From: an uncultured Bacilli bacterium
GTDB taxonomy: Bacteria; Bacillota_I; Bacilli_A; RF39; UBA660
DNA: 64,000 nucleotides
NCBI GenBank assembly: GCA_934148875.1
Contig: CAKPDJ010000002.1
Coordinates: 3,666-67,665, forward strand
Direction: 5' to 3'
The translations under genes were made by a program, and so were the position numbers. This document shows, in pieces, positions 57,012 through 64,000 of the stretch. Position 1 is the stretch's first letter, and each line of letters begins with the position of its first letter. Under the pieces are notes generated by a model. That model saw nothing but the letters and a program-made list of their open reading frames with translations, had not been told where the DNA came from and did no database searches.

Positions 57012-58131
57012 AGAAGAGGAAGAGTTTTTGACAGAAAACTGGGGAAATCTATCTATAAAGGCTATAGCTAAAAAATTAAACAGAAGTGAAAATGCAATAG
57101 TAGTAAAAAAAAACAGATTAAGCCTTGGATCTTTTTTAGAAAATGGAGAATATATAACATTTTATCTATTAATGCAAACAATATTAGGAGGTAAAAATCC
57201 TTCATATCATATGCAGAGATTAGAACGAGATGGTTTTCCTATTAAGCATAAAACAGTAAAAAAGAAAAAATGGAAAGTAGTATATATAAAAGACTTCTGG
57301 AAGTGGGCAGAAGAACATCAGTCTAAATTTGATTTTAAAGACTTTGAAGAAAATAGCTTAGGGCCAGAACCTAAATGGGCTAAAGAAAAAAGGATAAATG
57401 ATAGAGCTAAAACTAAAAAACTTACACCATGGACACCAGAAGAAGATAGAAGACTTATAGAACTTTTAAGAAAATTTAAATATAACAGAAAAGAACTATC
57501 TGAAATGCTAAATAGAACAGAAGGTGCTATAGATAGAAGAATGCTAGAGTTAAAACTTAAAGAAAGACCATTAATAGCAAGTAAAAATAGCCCATGGACA
57601 GAAGAACATTTTGAAATTTTAACAGAAATGATAAAACAACACAAGAATTATAATCAAATTGCAGGATGTATAGATAAATCAGAAAAGGCTATAAGAGGAA
57701 AAGTATATTCCATGTATTTAACAGATAATATAGATATAGCAGCTAAATATATAGGTAATGGTAAATTTGGAGATAATAGACCAGATAGAAATATAAAGCA
57801 TACCACTTTAAATAGAGCAGAAAGAAAACAAGTAAAAGAAAACCTTACTAAATTCTGCAATATAATATATAAGCAAATGAAAGAAAAATATGATGCTAAT
57901 GACTACTGGCAATCAGAGATATGTCAAAATTACAGTAGAAAGTGTTTAGTACAACAAACATGTTGTGATGAATGTACTAACTTTATAAGAATAAAACCTC
58001 AATATTGTAATAGATGTGGAGCAACTGTCATGAGTAGAAATAAAGTAACTATCTGTGACAGATGTAAGCTACAAAGAAAGAAACAGTATCAAAAGAAATA
58101 CATGGCATTAAAAGATATTAAAAAGATTTAA
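56998..58131 (+). CDS. Second Myb/SANT-like protein with zinc fingers
   Basis: A 377-residue paralogue of the preceding protein (RWSKEEEEFLTENW, PWTPEEDRRLIELL, PWTEEHFEILTEMI repeats and a shared FWKWAEE...DF-FEEN block). The C-terminus adds CCDECTNF, CNRCGATV and CDRCKLQ zinc knuckles. It starts at TTG 56998, overlapping the previous stop by 14 nt. Confidence 0.75.
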   Translation: MRWSKEEEEFLTENWGNLSIKAIAKKLNRSENAIVVKKNRLSLGSFLENGEYITFYLLMQTILGGKNPSYHMQRLERDGFPIKHKTVKKKKWKVVYIKDFWKWAEEHQSKFDFKDFEENSLGPEPKWAKEKRINDRAKTKKLTPWTPEEDRRLIELLRKFKYNRKELSEMLNRTEGAIDRRMLELKLKERPLIASKNSPWTEEHFEILTEMIKQHKNYNQIAGCIDKSEKAIRGKVYSMYLTDNIDIAAKYIGNGKFGDNRPDRNIKHTTLNRAERKQVKENLTKFCNIIYKQMKEKYDANDYWQSEICQNYSRKCLVQQTCCDECTNFIRIKPQYCNRCGATVMSRNKVTICDRCKLQRKKQYQKKYMALKDIKKI

Positions 58132-58145
58132 TAATTATAAGAGGA

Positions 58146-58171
58146 TTTTAAGGACACTTCCTTAAAGGAGG
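58146..58171 (+). promoter_or_regulatory. Hairpin element TTAAGGAYACTTCCTTAA, copy 1
   Basis: TTAAGGA-CAC-TTCCTTAA lies directly before the ribosome site of the gene at 58178. A nearly identical copy stands in the same place before the gene at 62327. Confidence 0.55.
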
Positions 58172-58177
58172 AGAATT

Positions 58178-58465
58178 ATGAAGGAAATAATAGATCTAAT
58201 ACAAGAAAGTTATAAAGCTAAAATACCTAAAGAAAAACTAAAACAAGAAATAGAAGAAACATATTACTTTGAAAATACAAAAGAAATAGATATACTAATA
58301 GAAGACTATTATAATAATCTAACACCTAAGAGCATCCAAGAAGCAAAAAGAATAAAAACCTTACTAAAGACTAATACACTAAAAGAAACAGCAAATAAAC
58401 TAAAGCTAAAAGAAAAGAAACTGAAAGGAAAAATAAAATATTTAAAAAAGAAAGGATTACTATAA
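58178..58465 (+). CDS. Small basic helix-turn-helix-like protein
   Basis: A 95-residue, very Lys-rich helical protein; LKTNTLKETANKLKLKEKKLKGKIKYL reads as a helix-turn-helix. Strong site AAAGGAGG before ATG 58178. Confidence 0.66.
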   Translation: MKEIIDLIQESYKAKIPKEKLKQEIEETYYFENTKEIDILIEDYYNNLTPKSIQEAKRIKTLLKTNTLKETANKLKLKEKKLKGKIKYLKKKGLL

Positions 58466-58864
58466 ATGAATAATATTACATTTGAAGAGCTATATGAGTA
58501 TATAAAAGAAAACTGTGATGGAGATTATAATTTATTGAGTTATTTAGATGGTTTTATTGCTAATATGATGGAAAATTCATTATATCATGCTATTTTTTCA
58601 TGGTCAGAAAATGAAGCATTTGAAATTTCAATTAATGAAAATCCTAATAGTATAACTTATGATGTTATAAAATTAAAAAATACTTCATCATTTGGAAAAG
58701 AAAAACCGTTTTTTAAGTTTGAACTTAATAGATTAGATTTATTTCATTTATCTGCTATATTATCTGCAGTAGCATATAAACAAGGAAGAGTATTTGAAGA
58801 GTTTGGATCTGATGCTGATAGATTAATGAGAAAATTATTTGATCAAACTCATAAAGAAAAATAG
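58466..58864 (+). CDS. Hypothetical protein
   Basis: A 132-residue acidic protein (MNNITFEELYEYIKENCDGD...). It begins directly after the previous stop with AAAGGA upstream; not recognised. Confidence 0.67.
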   Translation: MNNITFEELYEYIKENCDGDYNLLSYLDGFIANMMENSLYHAIFSWSENEAFEISINENPNSITYDVIKLKNTSSFGKEKPFFKFELNRLDLFHLSAILSAVAYKQGRVFEEFGSDADRLMRKLFDQTHKEK

Positions 58865-58876
58865 AAGGAATATAAA

Positions 58877-59056
58877 GTGATAAAATTAAAAGTAATAAAA
58901 TTATTTAATTATGCACCAGCATTTGATATGTATATAGTAGATTTTGTTAGAGAAGCAGGAAAAACAATGGCTATTACTATAAGTGAAGATAATAAAATAG
59001 AAACTTGGAACATAGAAGATTTAGAAATAGATTATTCAAAAGCAATTAGAGAATAA
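58877..59056 (+). CDS. Small hypothetical protein
   Basis: A 59-residue protein from GTG 58877 (IKLKVIKLFNYAPAFDMYIV...), with AAGGAATA upstream. Beta-rich; not recognised. Confidence 0.58.
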   Translation: MIKLKVIKLFNYAPAFDMYIVDFVREAGKTMAITISEDNKIETWNIEDLEIDYSKAIRE

Positions 59057-59079
59057 CTTATATGGAAGAGGGGATATTT

Positions 59080-59535
59080 ATGAGTAAATATATAAAAAAA
59101 CCAGTTGAAGTAGAAGCAGTACAATTTGATGGAACAGATGAAAGTGTTGAATGGTTATTACCTCAATTAAAAAGTGGGGAAATAGGTAGGGCTTGTAATA
59201 AATTATATATAAAAACATTAGAAGGAGTTATGGAAGCTAAAGTTGAGGATTACGTAATAAAAGGTGTTAATGGTGAATTTTATCCATGTAAACCAGACAT
59301 ATTTGAAAAAACTTATGAAAAAATAGAAGATGATGATCTGTTAAATGAAAAACCAATATTTTTTGAAGATTTAAAAAATGGATATACAAAAGCCTATACA
59401 AAAAGCGATATAGATATGTTAATTGAAGATAATAAAAGGTTAAAAGAAGAATTATTTATGGAAAGAACAAAAAATGAAGCAGAAATATATTCTAAAGTAG
59501 CAGAATTAAAAAGACAACTAGATACATCTAATTAA
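59080..59535 (+). CDS. Conserved phage protein with KGVNGEFYPCKPDIF block
   Basis: The start taken is ATG 59080 (MSKYIKKPVEVEAVQFDGTD) behind GAAGAGGGG. The 151-residue protein has VEDYVIKGVNGEFYPCKPDI and FEKTYE, a widespread small phage domain of unknown function, then a coiled-coil tail (about 110-151). Confidence 0.76.
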   Translation: MSKYIKKPVEVEAVQFDGTDESVEWLLPQLKSGEIGRACNKLYIKTLEGVMEAKVEDYVIKGVNGEFYPCKPDIFEKTYEKIEDDDLLNEKPIFFEDLKNGYTKAYTKSDIDMLIEDNKRLKEELFMERTKNEAEIYSKVAELKRQLDTSN

Positions 59536-59581
59536 GTAATAAAATACTTAGCTAACTTAATAAAATAAAGGAGAATAAAAG

Positions 59582-59842
59582 ATGTTATTAAAAATTTATT
59601 TAGGAACAGTAATAATAGCAGTAATATCTTTATTATTGGTATACTTTAGAATGTTTTTGTATAGAAAAGAAATCAAAGAAGTTAGAAAAGAAAATCCAAG
59701 TAAAAAGATAAATAAAACAATAGATGGAGTTATAATAATAATATTATGGATTATAATACCTATACTAAATATAATTTTAATACTGGGTTCTATATTAAAT
59801 TTAATAATGCCTAGTGAAAAGTTTATAAAAAATATGAATTAA
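59582..59842 (+). CDS. Two-span small membrane protein
   Basis: An 86-residue protein: LGTVIIAVISLLLVYFRMFLY, a basic loop, then VIIIILWIIIPILNIILILG. AAAGGAG precedes ATG 59582. It could be a holin-like or exclusion protein; unproved. Confidence 0.66.
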   Translation: MLLKIYLGTVIIAVISLLLVYFRMFLYRKEIKEVRKENPSKKINKTIDGVIIIILWIIIPILNIILILGSILNLIMPSEKFIKNMN

Positions 59843-59892
59843 AATCAAAAAATAGGATATAATAAAAATACACACCTTTCTAGTATACTTTT

Positions 59893-59926
59893 AAAATAGA
59901 GATAATTAATTATCTCTATTTTTTTA
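59893..59926 (+). terminator. Terminator with 26-bp perfect palindrome
   Basis: AATAGAGATAATT/AATTATCTCTATT (59895-59920) followed by a T run. Confidence 0.85.
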
Positions 59927-59956
59927 TAAATTTTTTTAAAAAACTTTTTAACTTTT

Positions 59957-59991
59957 GGTACTATTTTAACTTTTTGAGCATATATTATACT
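59957..59991 (+). promoter_or_regulatory. GGTACT-box promoter
   Basis: TTTTGGTACT (box 59957-59962), 23 nt, TATACT 59986-59991. It is followed by GGTTAAAGGAGA, the same leader as the moron-like gene at 5076. Confidence 0.65.
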
Positions 59992-60017
59992 ATAAAAGGT
60001 TAAAGGAGATAGAAAAT

Positions 60018-60308
60018 ATGTTAGAAAGTTTAGTAAGAAAATTTAATGATAGGATATTAGAAAGTGCTTATATAATTCCAGAATATTCAGTAGAAGAAGT
60101 TAAAGCAGAATTAGGACAATATGGAATAGAGATAGATGAAAGTAAAGAAGAAGGAGCAACAATAATAGAAGATAAAGCTTTTACATGGAATATTTCAAGA
60201 GAAAATACATTAGTTACATTCTACTGCGACATTATGGATAAAGATGAATACTTAGAAGCATACGAAGAAATAACAGAATTTGAAGAAGATGATGATATAG
60301 AAGAATAA
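60018..60308 (+). CDS. Acidic hypothetical protein
   Basis: A 96-residue acidic protein (MLESLVRKFNDRILESAYII...), ending in a Glu/Asp-rich tail. Such acidity is seen in DNA-mimic anti-restriction proteins, but no family match is claimed. Own promoter. Confidence 0.67.
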   Translation: MLESLVRKFNDRILESAYIIPEYSVEEVKAELGQYGIEIDESKEEGATIIEDKAFTWNISRENTLVTFYCDIMDKDEYLEAYEEITEFEEDDDIEE

Positions 60309-60312
60309 TATA

Positions 60313-60356
60313 AAGGAGGACAAAAGTCCTCTAGTACATATCCTGGAAACAGGAAT
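60313..60356 (+). other. Two intergenic hairpins
   Basis: GAGGAC-AAAA-GTCCTC (60317-60332) and TCCTG-GAAA-CAGGA (60341-60354, GNRA loop) lie between two genes of one operon without a T run. They may be an RNA processing or stability element. Confidence 0.5.
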
Positions 60357-60381
60357 AAATAATTAAATGAGGAGATTTTAA

Positions 60382-60624
60382 ATGAAAAAGATAGCAGACT
60401 TATACAAAATGGATAAGTACCAAATACTAAGAGAGGTTTTAGGAGTAAAAGAAGATGACTATTATACAGAAGAATACATTAACCAATTAGAAAGTAAATT
60501 TAAACTATTAGTAGATTTAAAAGATACAGCTGGTGAAGACTTTAATAAATTGTATGATATGTTAAATGAAGAGTTTAGAGAAACCCTTAGGATGTTAAGT
60601 TATTTAAGGTATGAAGCAGAATAG
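60382..60624 (+). CDS. Hypothetical protein
   Basis: An 80-residue acidic helical protein (MKKIADLYKMDKYQILREVL...). GAGGAGA precedes ATG 60382. Confidence 0.67.
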   Translation: MKKIADLYKMDKYQILREVLGVKEDDYYTEEYINQLESKFKLLVDLKDTAGEDFNKLYDMLNEEFRETLRMLSYLRYEAE

Positions 60625-60634
60625 TAGTAATAAA

Positions 60635-60660
60635 AAGGACCTGAAGAGGTCCCTTTTTTA
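60635..60660 (+). terminator. Terminator
   Basis: GGACCT-GAAG-AGGTCC followed by C and six T. Confidence 0.88.
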
Positions 60661-60717
60661 TTTTAGAATAAATATAGATAACATGATTATACTAATAATA
60701 AAGAGGTGTTGGTCAAT

Positions 60718-61230
60718 ATGAATGAATATAGACAATGGTTAAAAGAAAAAGGGTATTGTATAAATTGTGGTAAAGAAAAAGCATGGAATGGAAGACTTAA
60801 ATGTGCTGAATGTTTAGAAAAAGGAAAAGAGCAATCTGAGAGAACAAGATCAGAATTATCTAAAGAACAACGGAGAAGATATTTAAAGAGGAAGAGGGAA
60901 TTATGCATAGCATTTGGAGTATGTAGAGAATGTTTAAAAAGGCCAGCAAAAGTAGGACAAAAATGTATAGAATGTCATGTAAAAGAAATACATAGAAATA
61001 ATAATAAAAGAAAAAATGTTCCAAGAAATTTAAGGGTAGAATTAGGGTTGTGTTATTTTTGTGGAGATGCAGCTATACCAGGAATGAGAACATGTGAAAA
61101 ACATTATAAGATAGTATCAGAAAATCTTAATAAATGGAATAGAGATAATTCAAATCATTATTGGAGGAAATATGATAGAGCAGGAGTAGAACGAAATCAT
61201 TGGTATAAAGAAAAGAAGCAACCTAAATAG
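60718..61230 (+). CDS. Protein with three cysteine-knuckle repeats
   Basis: A 170-residue basic protein with three similar zinc units: YCINCGKEKAWNGRLKCAEC, VCRECLKRPAKVGQKCIEC and LCYFCGDAAIPGMRTCEKH. Each holds CxxC...CxxC or CxxH. ATG 60718 follows AAAGAGGTG. It probably binds nucleic acid; some phage HNH relatives share this knuckle, but no HNH is seen. Confidence 0.74.
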   Translation: MNEYRQWLKEKGYCINCGKEKAWNGRLKCAECLEKGKEQSERTRSELSKEQRRRYLKRKRELCIAFGVCRECLKRPAKVGQKCIECHVKEIHRNNNKRKNVPRNLRVELGLCYFCGDAAIPGMRTCEKHYKIVSENLNKWNRDNSNHYWRKYDRAGVERNHWYKEKKQPK

Positions 61231-61243
61231 GAGGCTTCTTTAT
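61212..61243 (+). terminator. Terminator overlapping the zinc-knuckle gene stop
   Basis: AGAAGC...GCTTCT with inner CCTA/TAGG, then TTTAT. Confidence 0.65.
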
Positions 61244-61286
61244 AAGAAAAAAAGTGAAAACAGATACTAGAATATTATACCATATT

Positions 61287-61420
61287 TAACAGGTATGTAC
61301 TAATATAATACTAAGTTAAAACTCAAATTAAAATTAATTAAACTTTAACTCTAAAAATAACAGGTATATAATGTAATTAGTTATAAGAGGCAGGTAATTC
61401 AATTTACCTGCTATTTTTTT
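61287..61420 (+). promoter_or_regulatory. Leader with repeated TAACAGGTAT, AT-rich repeat and attenuator
   Basis: TAACAGGTAT occurs at 61287-61296 and 61358-61367, flanking AGTTAAA/TTTAACT and the 18-mer shared with the 20.7 kb repeat tract. TTTAAC (61344) and TATAAT (61367-61372) are 17 nt apart. Then GCAGGTAA/TTACCTGC plus seven T (61390-61420) forms a terminator just before the next gene, so readthrough is probably regulated. Confidence 0.55.
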
Positions 61421-61441
61421 ATAAAAAAAGAGGTGACATCA

Positions 61442-61726
61442 ATGCAGGCAAAGACATTAAATCTAGTTATGCATGAAGTAGAATCTAAGACAGGAATAAC
61501 TATTCCAGAGGCACAAAGTCTTAATAAAACTTTAAAGACTTTGGAAAAAGAATCTACAGTAAATGCAGAAGGATTAGCAGAAGAGGTAGGAGTAGCACTA
61601 GATAAAGCTCAGCAGATATTGGACATATTAGAAGAACTAGGAATAATTGAGCTAATACCTTTTGGAAAGAAAGTAAAATCTATTGTTAAACTAGCTTCTA
61701 AAATCTATAAAGTAATAAAAGACTAA
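61442..61726 (+). CDS. Small helix-turn-helix-like protein
   Basis: A 94-residue helical protein; STVNAEGLAEEVGVALDKAQQILDILEELGIIELI reads as a winged helix. ATG 61442 follows AAGAGGTG. It may be a regulator of the operon that begins here. Confidence 0.66.
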   Translation: MQAKTLNLVMHEVESKTGITIPEAQSLNKTLKTLEKESTVNAEGLAEEVGVALDKAQQILDILEELGIIELIPFGKKVKSIVKLASKIYKVIKD

Positions 61727-61737
61727 AGGGAGAATAT

Positions 61738-62280
61738 ATGTTTAGACGTGTAAACGAAGTTACTAAAGAATATGAATACTCAAAGAGTATAGCGAAAGCT
61801 GGACCATATGATATACCAATTAACTTTAAAGATTGTAAAGATAATGGAATATATATAAATGACGTTTTGTTATACGAAAGTAACAAAGAGAAAATCTATG
61901 GTAAAGTAGAATATGAAGGACCAGAACCTATAATAAAAGCAAATGATGGAGTAACTTATTACCTAAAAGATTATGGACGCATTAACCTACCTTTTGAAGT
62001 TATAGGTAGTATTCATTTTATTAATGGGAAGTATAGACCATTAGCAACAAACATCTATAAGATAAAATATTTAAACATGTTAATAAGAGACATAGAAGAT
62101 AAAAGAGAACAAAAGAAAAAAGAAAACCTACAGAATAAAAACTTAACTAATCTAGTAAAACAACTCCAAGAAATAATCTCAATAATTAAAAAAGCAAAAG
62201 AATGTACAGATCCTAAGATAAAAGAAATTCTTATTGACTACTGTAACGAGAGAATAGAAAAGTTACAACCTAAAGGATAG
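61738..62280 (+). CDS. Hypothetical protein
   Basis: A 180-residue protein: N-terminal beta-rich domain (1-110), Lys-rich coiled coil (about 118-180). AAAGGGAG precedes ATG 61738. Not recognised. Confidence 0.68.
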   Translation: MFRRVNEVTKEYEYSKSIAKAGPYDIPINFKDCKDNGIYINDVLLYESNKEKIYGKVEYEGPEPIIKANDGVTYYLKDYGRINLPFEVIGSIHFINGKYRPLATNIYKIKYLNMLIRDIEDKREQKKKENLQNKNLTNLVKQLQEIISIIKKAKECTDPKIKEILIDYCNERIEKLQPKG

Positions 62281-62289
62281 TATTAAGAG

Positions 62290-62318
62290 GTTGTTAAGGA
62301 TACTTCCTTAAAAAAGGA
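62290..62318 (+). promoter_or_regulatory. Hairpin element TTAAGGAYACTTCCTTAA, copy 2
   Basis: TTAAGGA-TAC-TTCCTTAA followed by AAAAGGAGC before ATG 62327, matching the copy at 58146 in sequence and position. Confidence 0.55.
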
Positions 62319-62326
62319 GCAGAGCA

Positions 62327-62548
62327 ATGAATAACATCCTAGAAAACCTAGAAGTAATAAATGTACTAATAACAAATGATAAATATAGACTAGATACAAT
62401 AATAGAAGAAGAACCTAAAGACAAAAGATTAAATAATAAACTAAAAGATATCTATTACTGTATAGAAGAAATACAACAACAATTATTAACAATAGCATAT
62501 GTAATAGAATCAATAAGAAGAGATGAACTAAAGAAAAAACAACAATAA
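62327..62548 (+). CDS. Small helical protein
   Basis: A 73-residue helical protein (MNNILENLEVINVLITNDKY...); not recognised. It shares its leader element with the gene at 58178. Confidence 0.64.
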   Translation: MNNILENLEVINVLITNDKYRLDTIIEEEPKDKRLNNKLKDIYYCIEEIQQQLLTIAYVIESIRRDELKKKQQ

Positions 62549-62655
62549 AATAAAACCTAATTATATTAAAAAAATATTTCAAGAATAATCTAATCAACTA
62601 AATATAAGATTAAATATATTCTAGAAATAAAATAAATTTTAGAAGAGGAATAAGA

Positions 62656-63024
62656 ATGAGAGAATTAAATACAATTCAAAAAAGAGAAAAGTTAAACACT
62701 ATTTATGCTACAGATGAAAAAGGAAACGGTGGAGCACATCATGAATATCATATAGTAGTAGAAGCAGAAGAGGATGCAGCATATGATGTAAGAATAATTA
62801 AATTTCAAGAAGGACCAAGAAAAGATATAAACTCTACTCAAGGAATAATAGACAGTGATCTATTAGAAATAGTAAGAGATAGATTAAAAGACTTTCAAGC
62901 CGGACCATTTGCATGTAAAGAAAATGAACATGCATTAACTCATATAGAAGAAGCATTAATGTGGATGAACAGAAGAGTAGAAGATAGAATAGAAAGAAAT
63001 GTATTAGGTAAGAACGAGAAATAA
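62656..63024 (+). CDS. Tad1-like (Acb2/Tad1 hairpin) anti-defence candidate
   Basis: A 122-residue protein. A beta-rich N-terminus ([32 protein letters not shown]) is followed by a helical hairpin ([50 protein letters not shown]). This matches my recollection of the Tad1 pattern: proteins that sequester the cyclic nucleotide signals of Thoeris or CBASS. One characterised Tad1 is from a Clostridium botulinum prophage. Site AGAGGAAT before ATG 62656. Confidence 0.6.
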   Translation: MRELNTIQKREKLNTIYATDEKGNGGAHHEYHIVVEAEEDAAYDVRIIKFQEGPRKDINSTQGIIDSDLLEIVRDRLKDFQAGPFACKENEHALTHIEEALMWMNRRVEDRIERNVLGKNEK

Positions 63025-63026
63025 TT

Positions 63027-63455
63027 ATGAGAAACCATAAAGTACAAGTAAAGATAGTAGATGAGATACCAGAAGAAAAAAACTCTTTTACTGCTTATAT
63101 AACAAAGAAGCAATATGAAAGTGAAATAAACAGATTAATTAGCGAATTAGAAGATAAAAGTAATATATCAGATGGTTCACATACCTTTGAAGAATTATAT
63201 CATCATAGAGCAATACTATTTGCAGTAATATGCAATACCTATAAAGATAAAGCATGGAAGTCATGGAAGCATGAAGATAATACAATGTATGAAGATTACT
63301 TTATAGTAGGAGTAACTACAGCAAAAGGTAATTATACTTATCATTATCATAAAGATTACTGGGATATATTTAAAGTAAAAGAGTTACCTAATGCACCAGC
63401 ATATGATGGACATAAACCAGAGGATATAGATAGACTATTTACTCTTATTAAATAG
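63027..63455 (+). CDS. Conserved phage protein (HTFEELYHHR...AWKSWKH family)
   Basis: A 142-residue protein. SDGSHTFEELYHHRAILFAV, AWKSWKHEDNTMYEDYFIVG, YTYHYHKDYWDIFKVKE and APAYDGHKPEDIDRL form a pattern widely seen in phages, function unknown. It often lies near MazG or Tad1-like genes. It starts 2 nt after the previous gene. Confidence 0.76.
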   Translation: MRNHKVQVKIVDEIPEEKNSFTAYITKKQYESEINRLISELEDKSNISDGSHTFEELYHHRAILFAVICNTYKDKAWKSWKHEDNTMYEDYFIVGVTTAKGNYTYHYHKDYWDIFKVKELPNAPAYDGHKPEDIDRLFTLIK

Positions 63456-63474
63456 AAGAGGGAAGAGGAATAGA

Positions 63475-63894
63475 ATGGTAGCTAAAGCAAGTAAAGAATG
63501 TAGAGTACCATATTGCCATAATCTAACTAACAATACTAATGGATACTGTGATGCACATAAATCTATGGCAAGAATATCAAGAGAAGATAAGTATGATAAA
63601 TTCTATAGAACTATTGAATGGATTAATAAAAGAGTATATATATTAAATAGAGACTATGGAGTATGCCTACGTTGTTTATCTAAAGGAAAGACAGTAGATG
63701 CAGCAGTAGTTCATCATATTGTAGAGCTTAAAGATTGTTGGAATATGAGACTATTTAATAACAACCTAATAAGCCTATGTCCTAGCTGCCATAAACAAGT
63801 ACATGATAGGTATAAAGAGAATTCTTTATCAAAAAGAATCGAGCAGAAAGATTTGCAAAAAATTTTGCGAGAATTTTTAAACACGCATATATAG
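63475..63894 (+). CDS. HNH endonuclease adjoining the terminase region
   Basis: A 139-residue nuclease. CRVPYCHNLTNNTNGYCDAH, then RVYILNRDYGVCLRCLSKGK, AVVHHIVELKD and LISLCPSCHKQVHD give the Cys-zinc HNH (Ala-Val-Val-His-His) core. HNH proteins in this position act with terminase at cos cleavage in many Firmicutes phages. GAAGAGGAA precedes ATG 63475. Confidence 0.88.
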   Translation: MVAKASKECRVPYCHNLTNNTNGYCDAHKSMARISREDKYDKFYRTIEWINKRVYILNRDYGVCLRCLSKGKTVDAAVVHHIVELKDCWNMRLFNNNLISLCPSCHKQVHDRYKENSLSKRIEQKDLQKILREFLNTHI

Positions 63895-64000
63895 GCTGAT
63901 ATATAGGCTGATATATATAGGAATGTTCGTGTTACATAATATTTTATACAACTTTTTCGACTAATGTTTTTAAAAAGACTATATCCCCCTTATATAATAG
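63889..64000. repeat. Tandem 12-mer and AT-rich tail before terminase (candidate cos region)
   Basis: ATATAGGCTGAT is repeated exactly at 63889-63900 and 63901-63912, with a partial third copy. Further right is TATCCCCCTTAT (63982-63993), a rare C run that would suit a cohesive end. It is the usual place of cos/pac in phages with an HNH-terS order. No gene is seen to the right edge. Confidence 0.5.

Noticed and set aside
1..64000. CRISPR array, insertion sequence, integrase, C1-type repressor
   Set aside because: No regularly spaced repeats, no transposase or recombinase motifs and no classical repressor were recognised. The repressor may be one of the small DNA-binding proteins.

Overview
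The window reads as most of one temperate tailed-phage genome (siphovirus, HK97-type capsid) from a low-GC Clostridium-type host. The evidence is very A+T-rich DNA, AGA/ATA-rich codon use, strong AGGAGG ribosome sites, a BhlA/UviB-type holin and a GH25 endolysin. It opens in the last codons of what is probably the portal gene and closes just after an HNH gene of the kind that precedes terminase. The unseen part of the circle or concatemer is therefore probably only terS, terL and most of the portal gene. Almost every gene is on the + strand; one two-gene cassette near 36 kb is leftward.

Layout: 0-18.4 kb is the late virion module: prohead protease, capsid, connectors, tail tube, tail chaperone, a moron-like gene, tape measure, Dit, Tal and a large receptor-binding region. 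Expression here looks recoded in three places: a -1 frameshift that would add a HeH/LEM domain to the capsid, a group I intron splitting the tail tube gene, and a +1 CCC-TGA frameshift that would fuse two fibre reading frames. 18.8-24 kb holds a first holin and a plasmid-like module: actin-type ParM, ribbon-helix-helix-like proteins, an AT-rich repeat region, a TcpA/FtsK-like translocase and a replication-relaxation protein followed by a structured, locally GC-richer region. No integrase was seen, so maintenance as a phage-plasmid is the best reading.

24-33.7 kb carries a helicase, an IbrA/IbrB pair, a candidate small RNA, two paralogous winged-helix-like proteins, a methyltransferase-like protein lacking its catalytic motif and an orphan NrdG. 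33.6-42.3 kb is a run of small accessory and DNA-metabolism genes (zinc ribbons, AbrB, HNH, RusA, BRO-N, ArpU-like). 42.3-44.5 kb is a lysis island: an alpha-amylase-like GH13 protein, a second holin and an endolysin with an internal start. 44.6-46.2 kb holds a structured RNA interrupting or leading a PAPS-reductase-like gene, then a roughly 600-nt ornate noncoding RNA resembling the ROOL class. 46.2-64 kb is accessory: patatin, radical SAM, tandem Myb/SANT-like proteins, two more noncoding RNA regions and a Tad1-like anti-defence candidate.

A recurrent promoter element (GGTACT or AGTACT, then about 23 nt, then a TATA-type -10, with no normal -35) heads at least seven transcription units scattered over 40 kb. 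It suggests one regulator controlling a dispersed set of accessory genes. All functions are inferred from sequence by eye; no database search was run.
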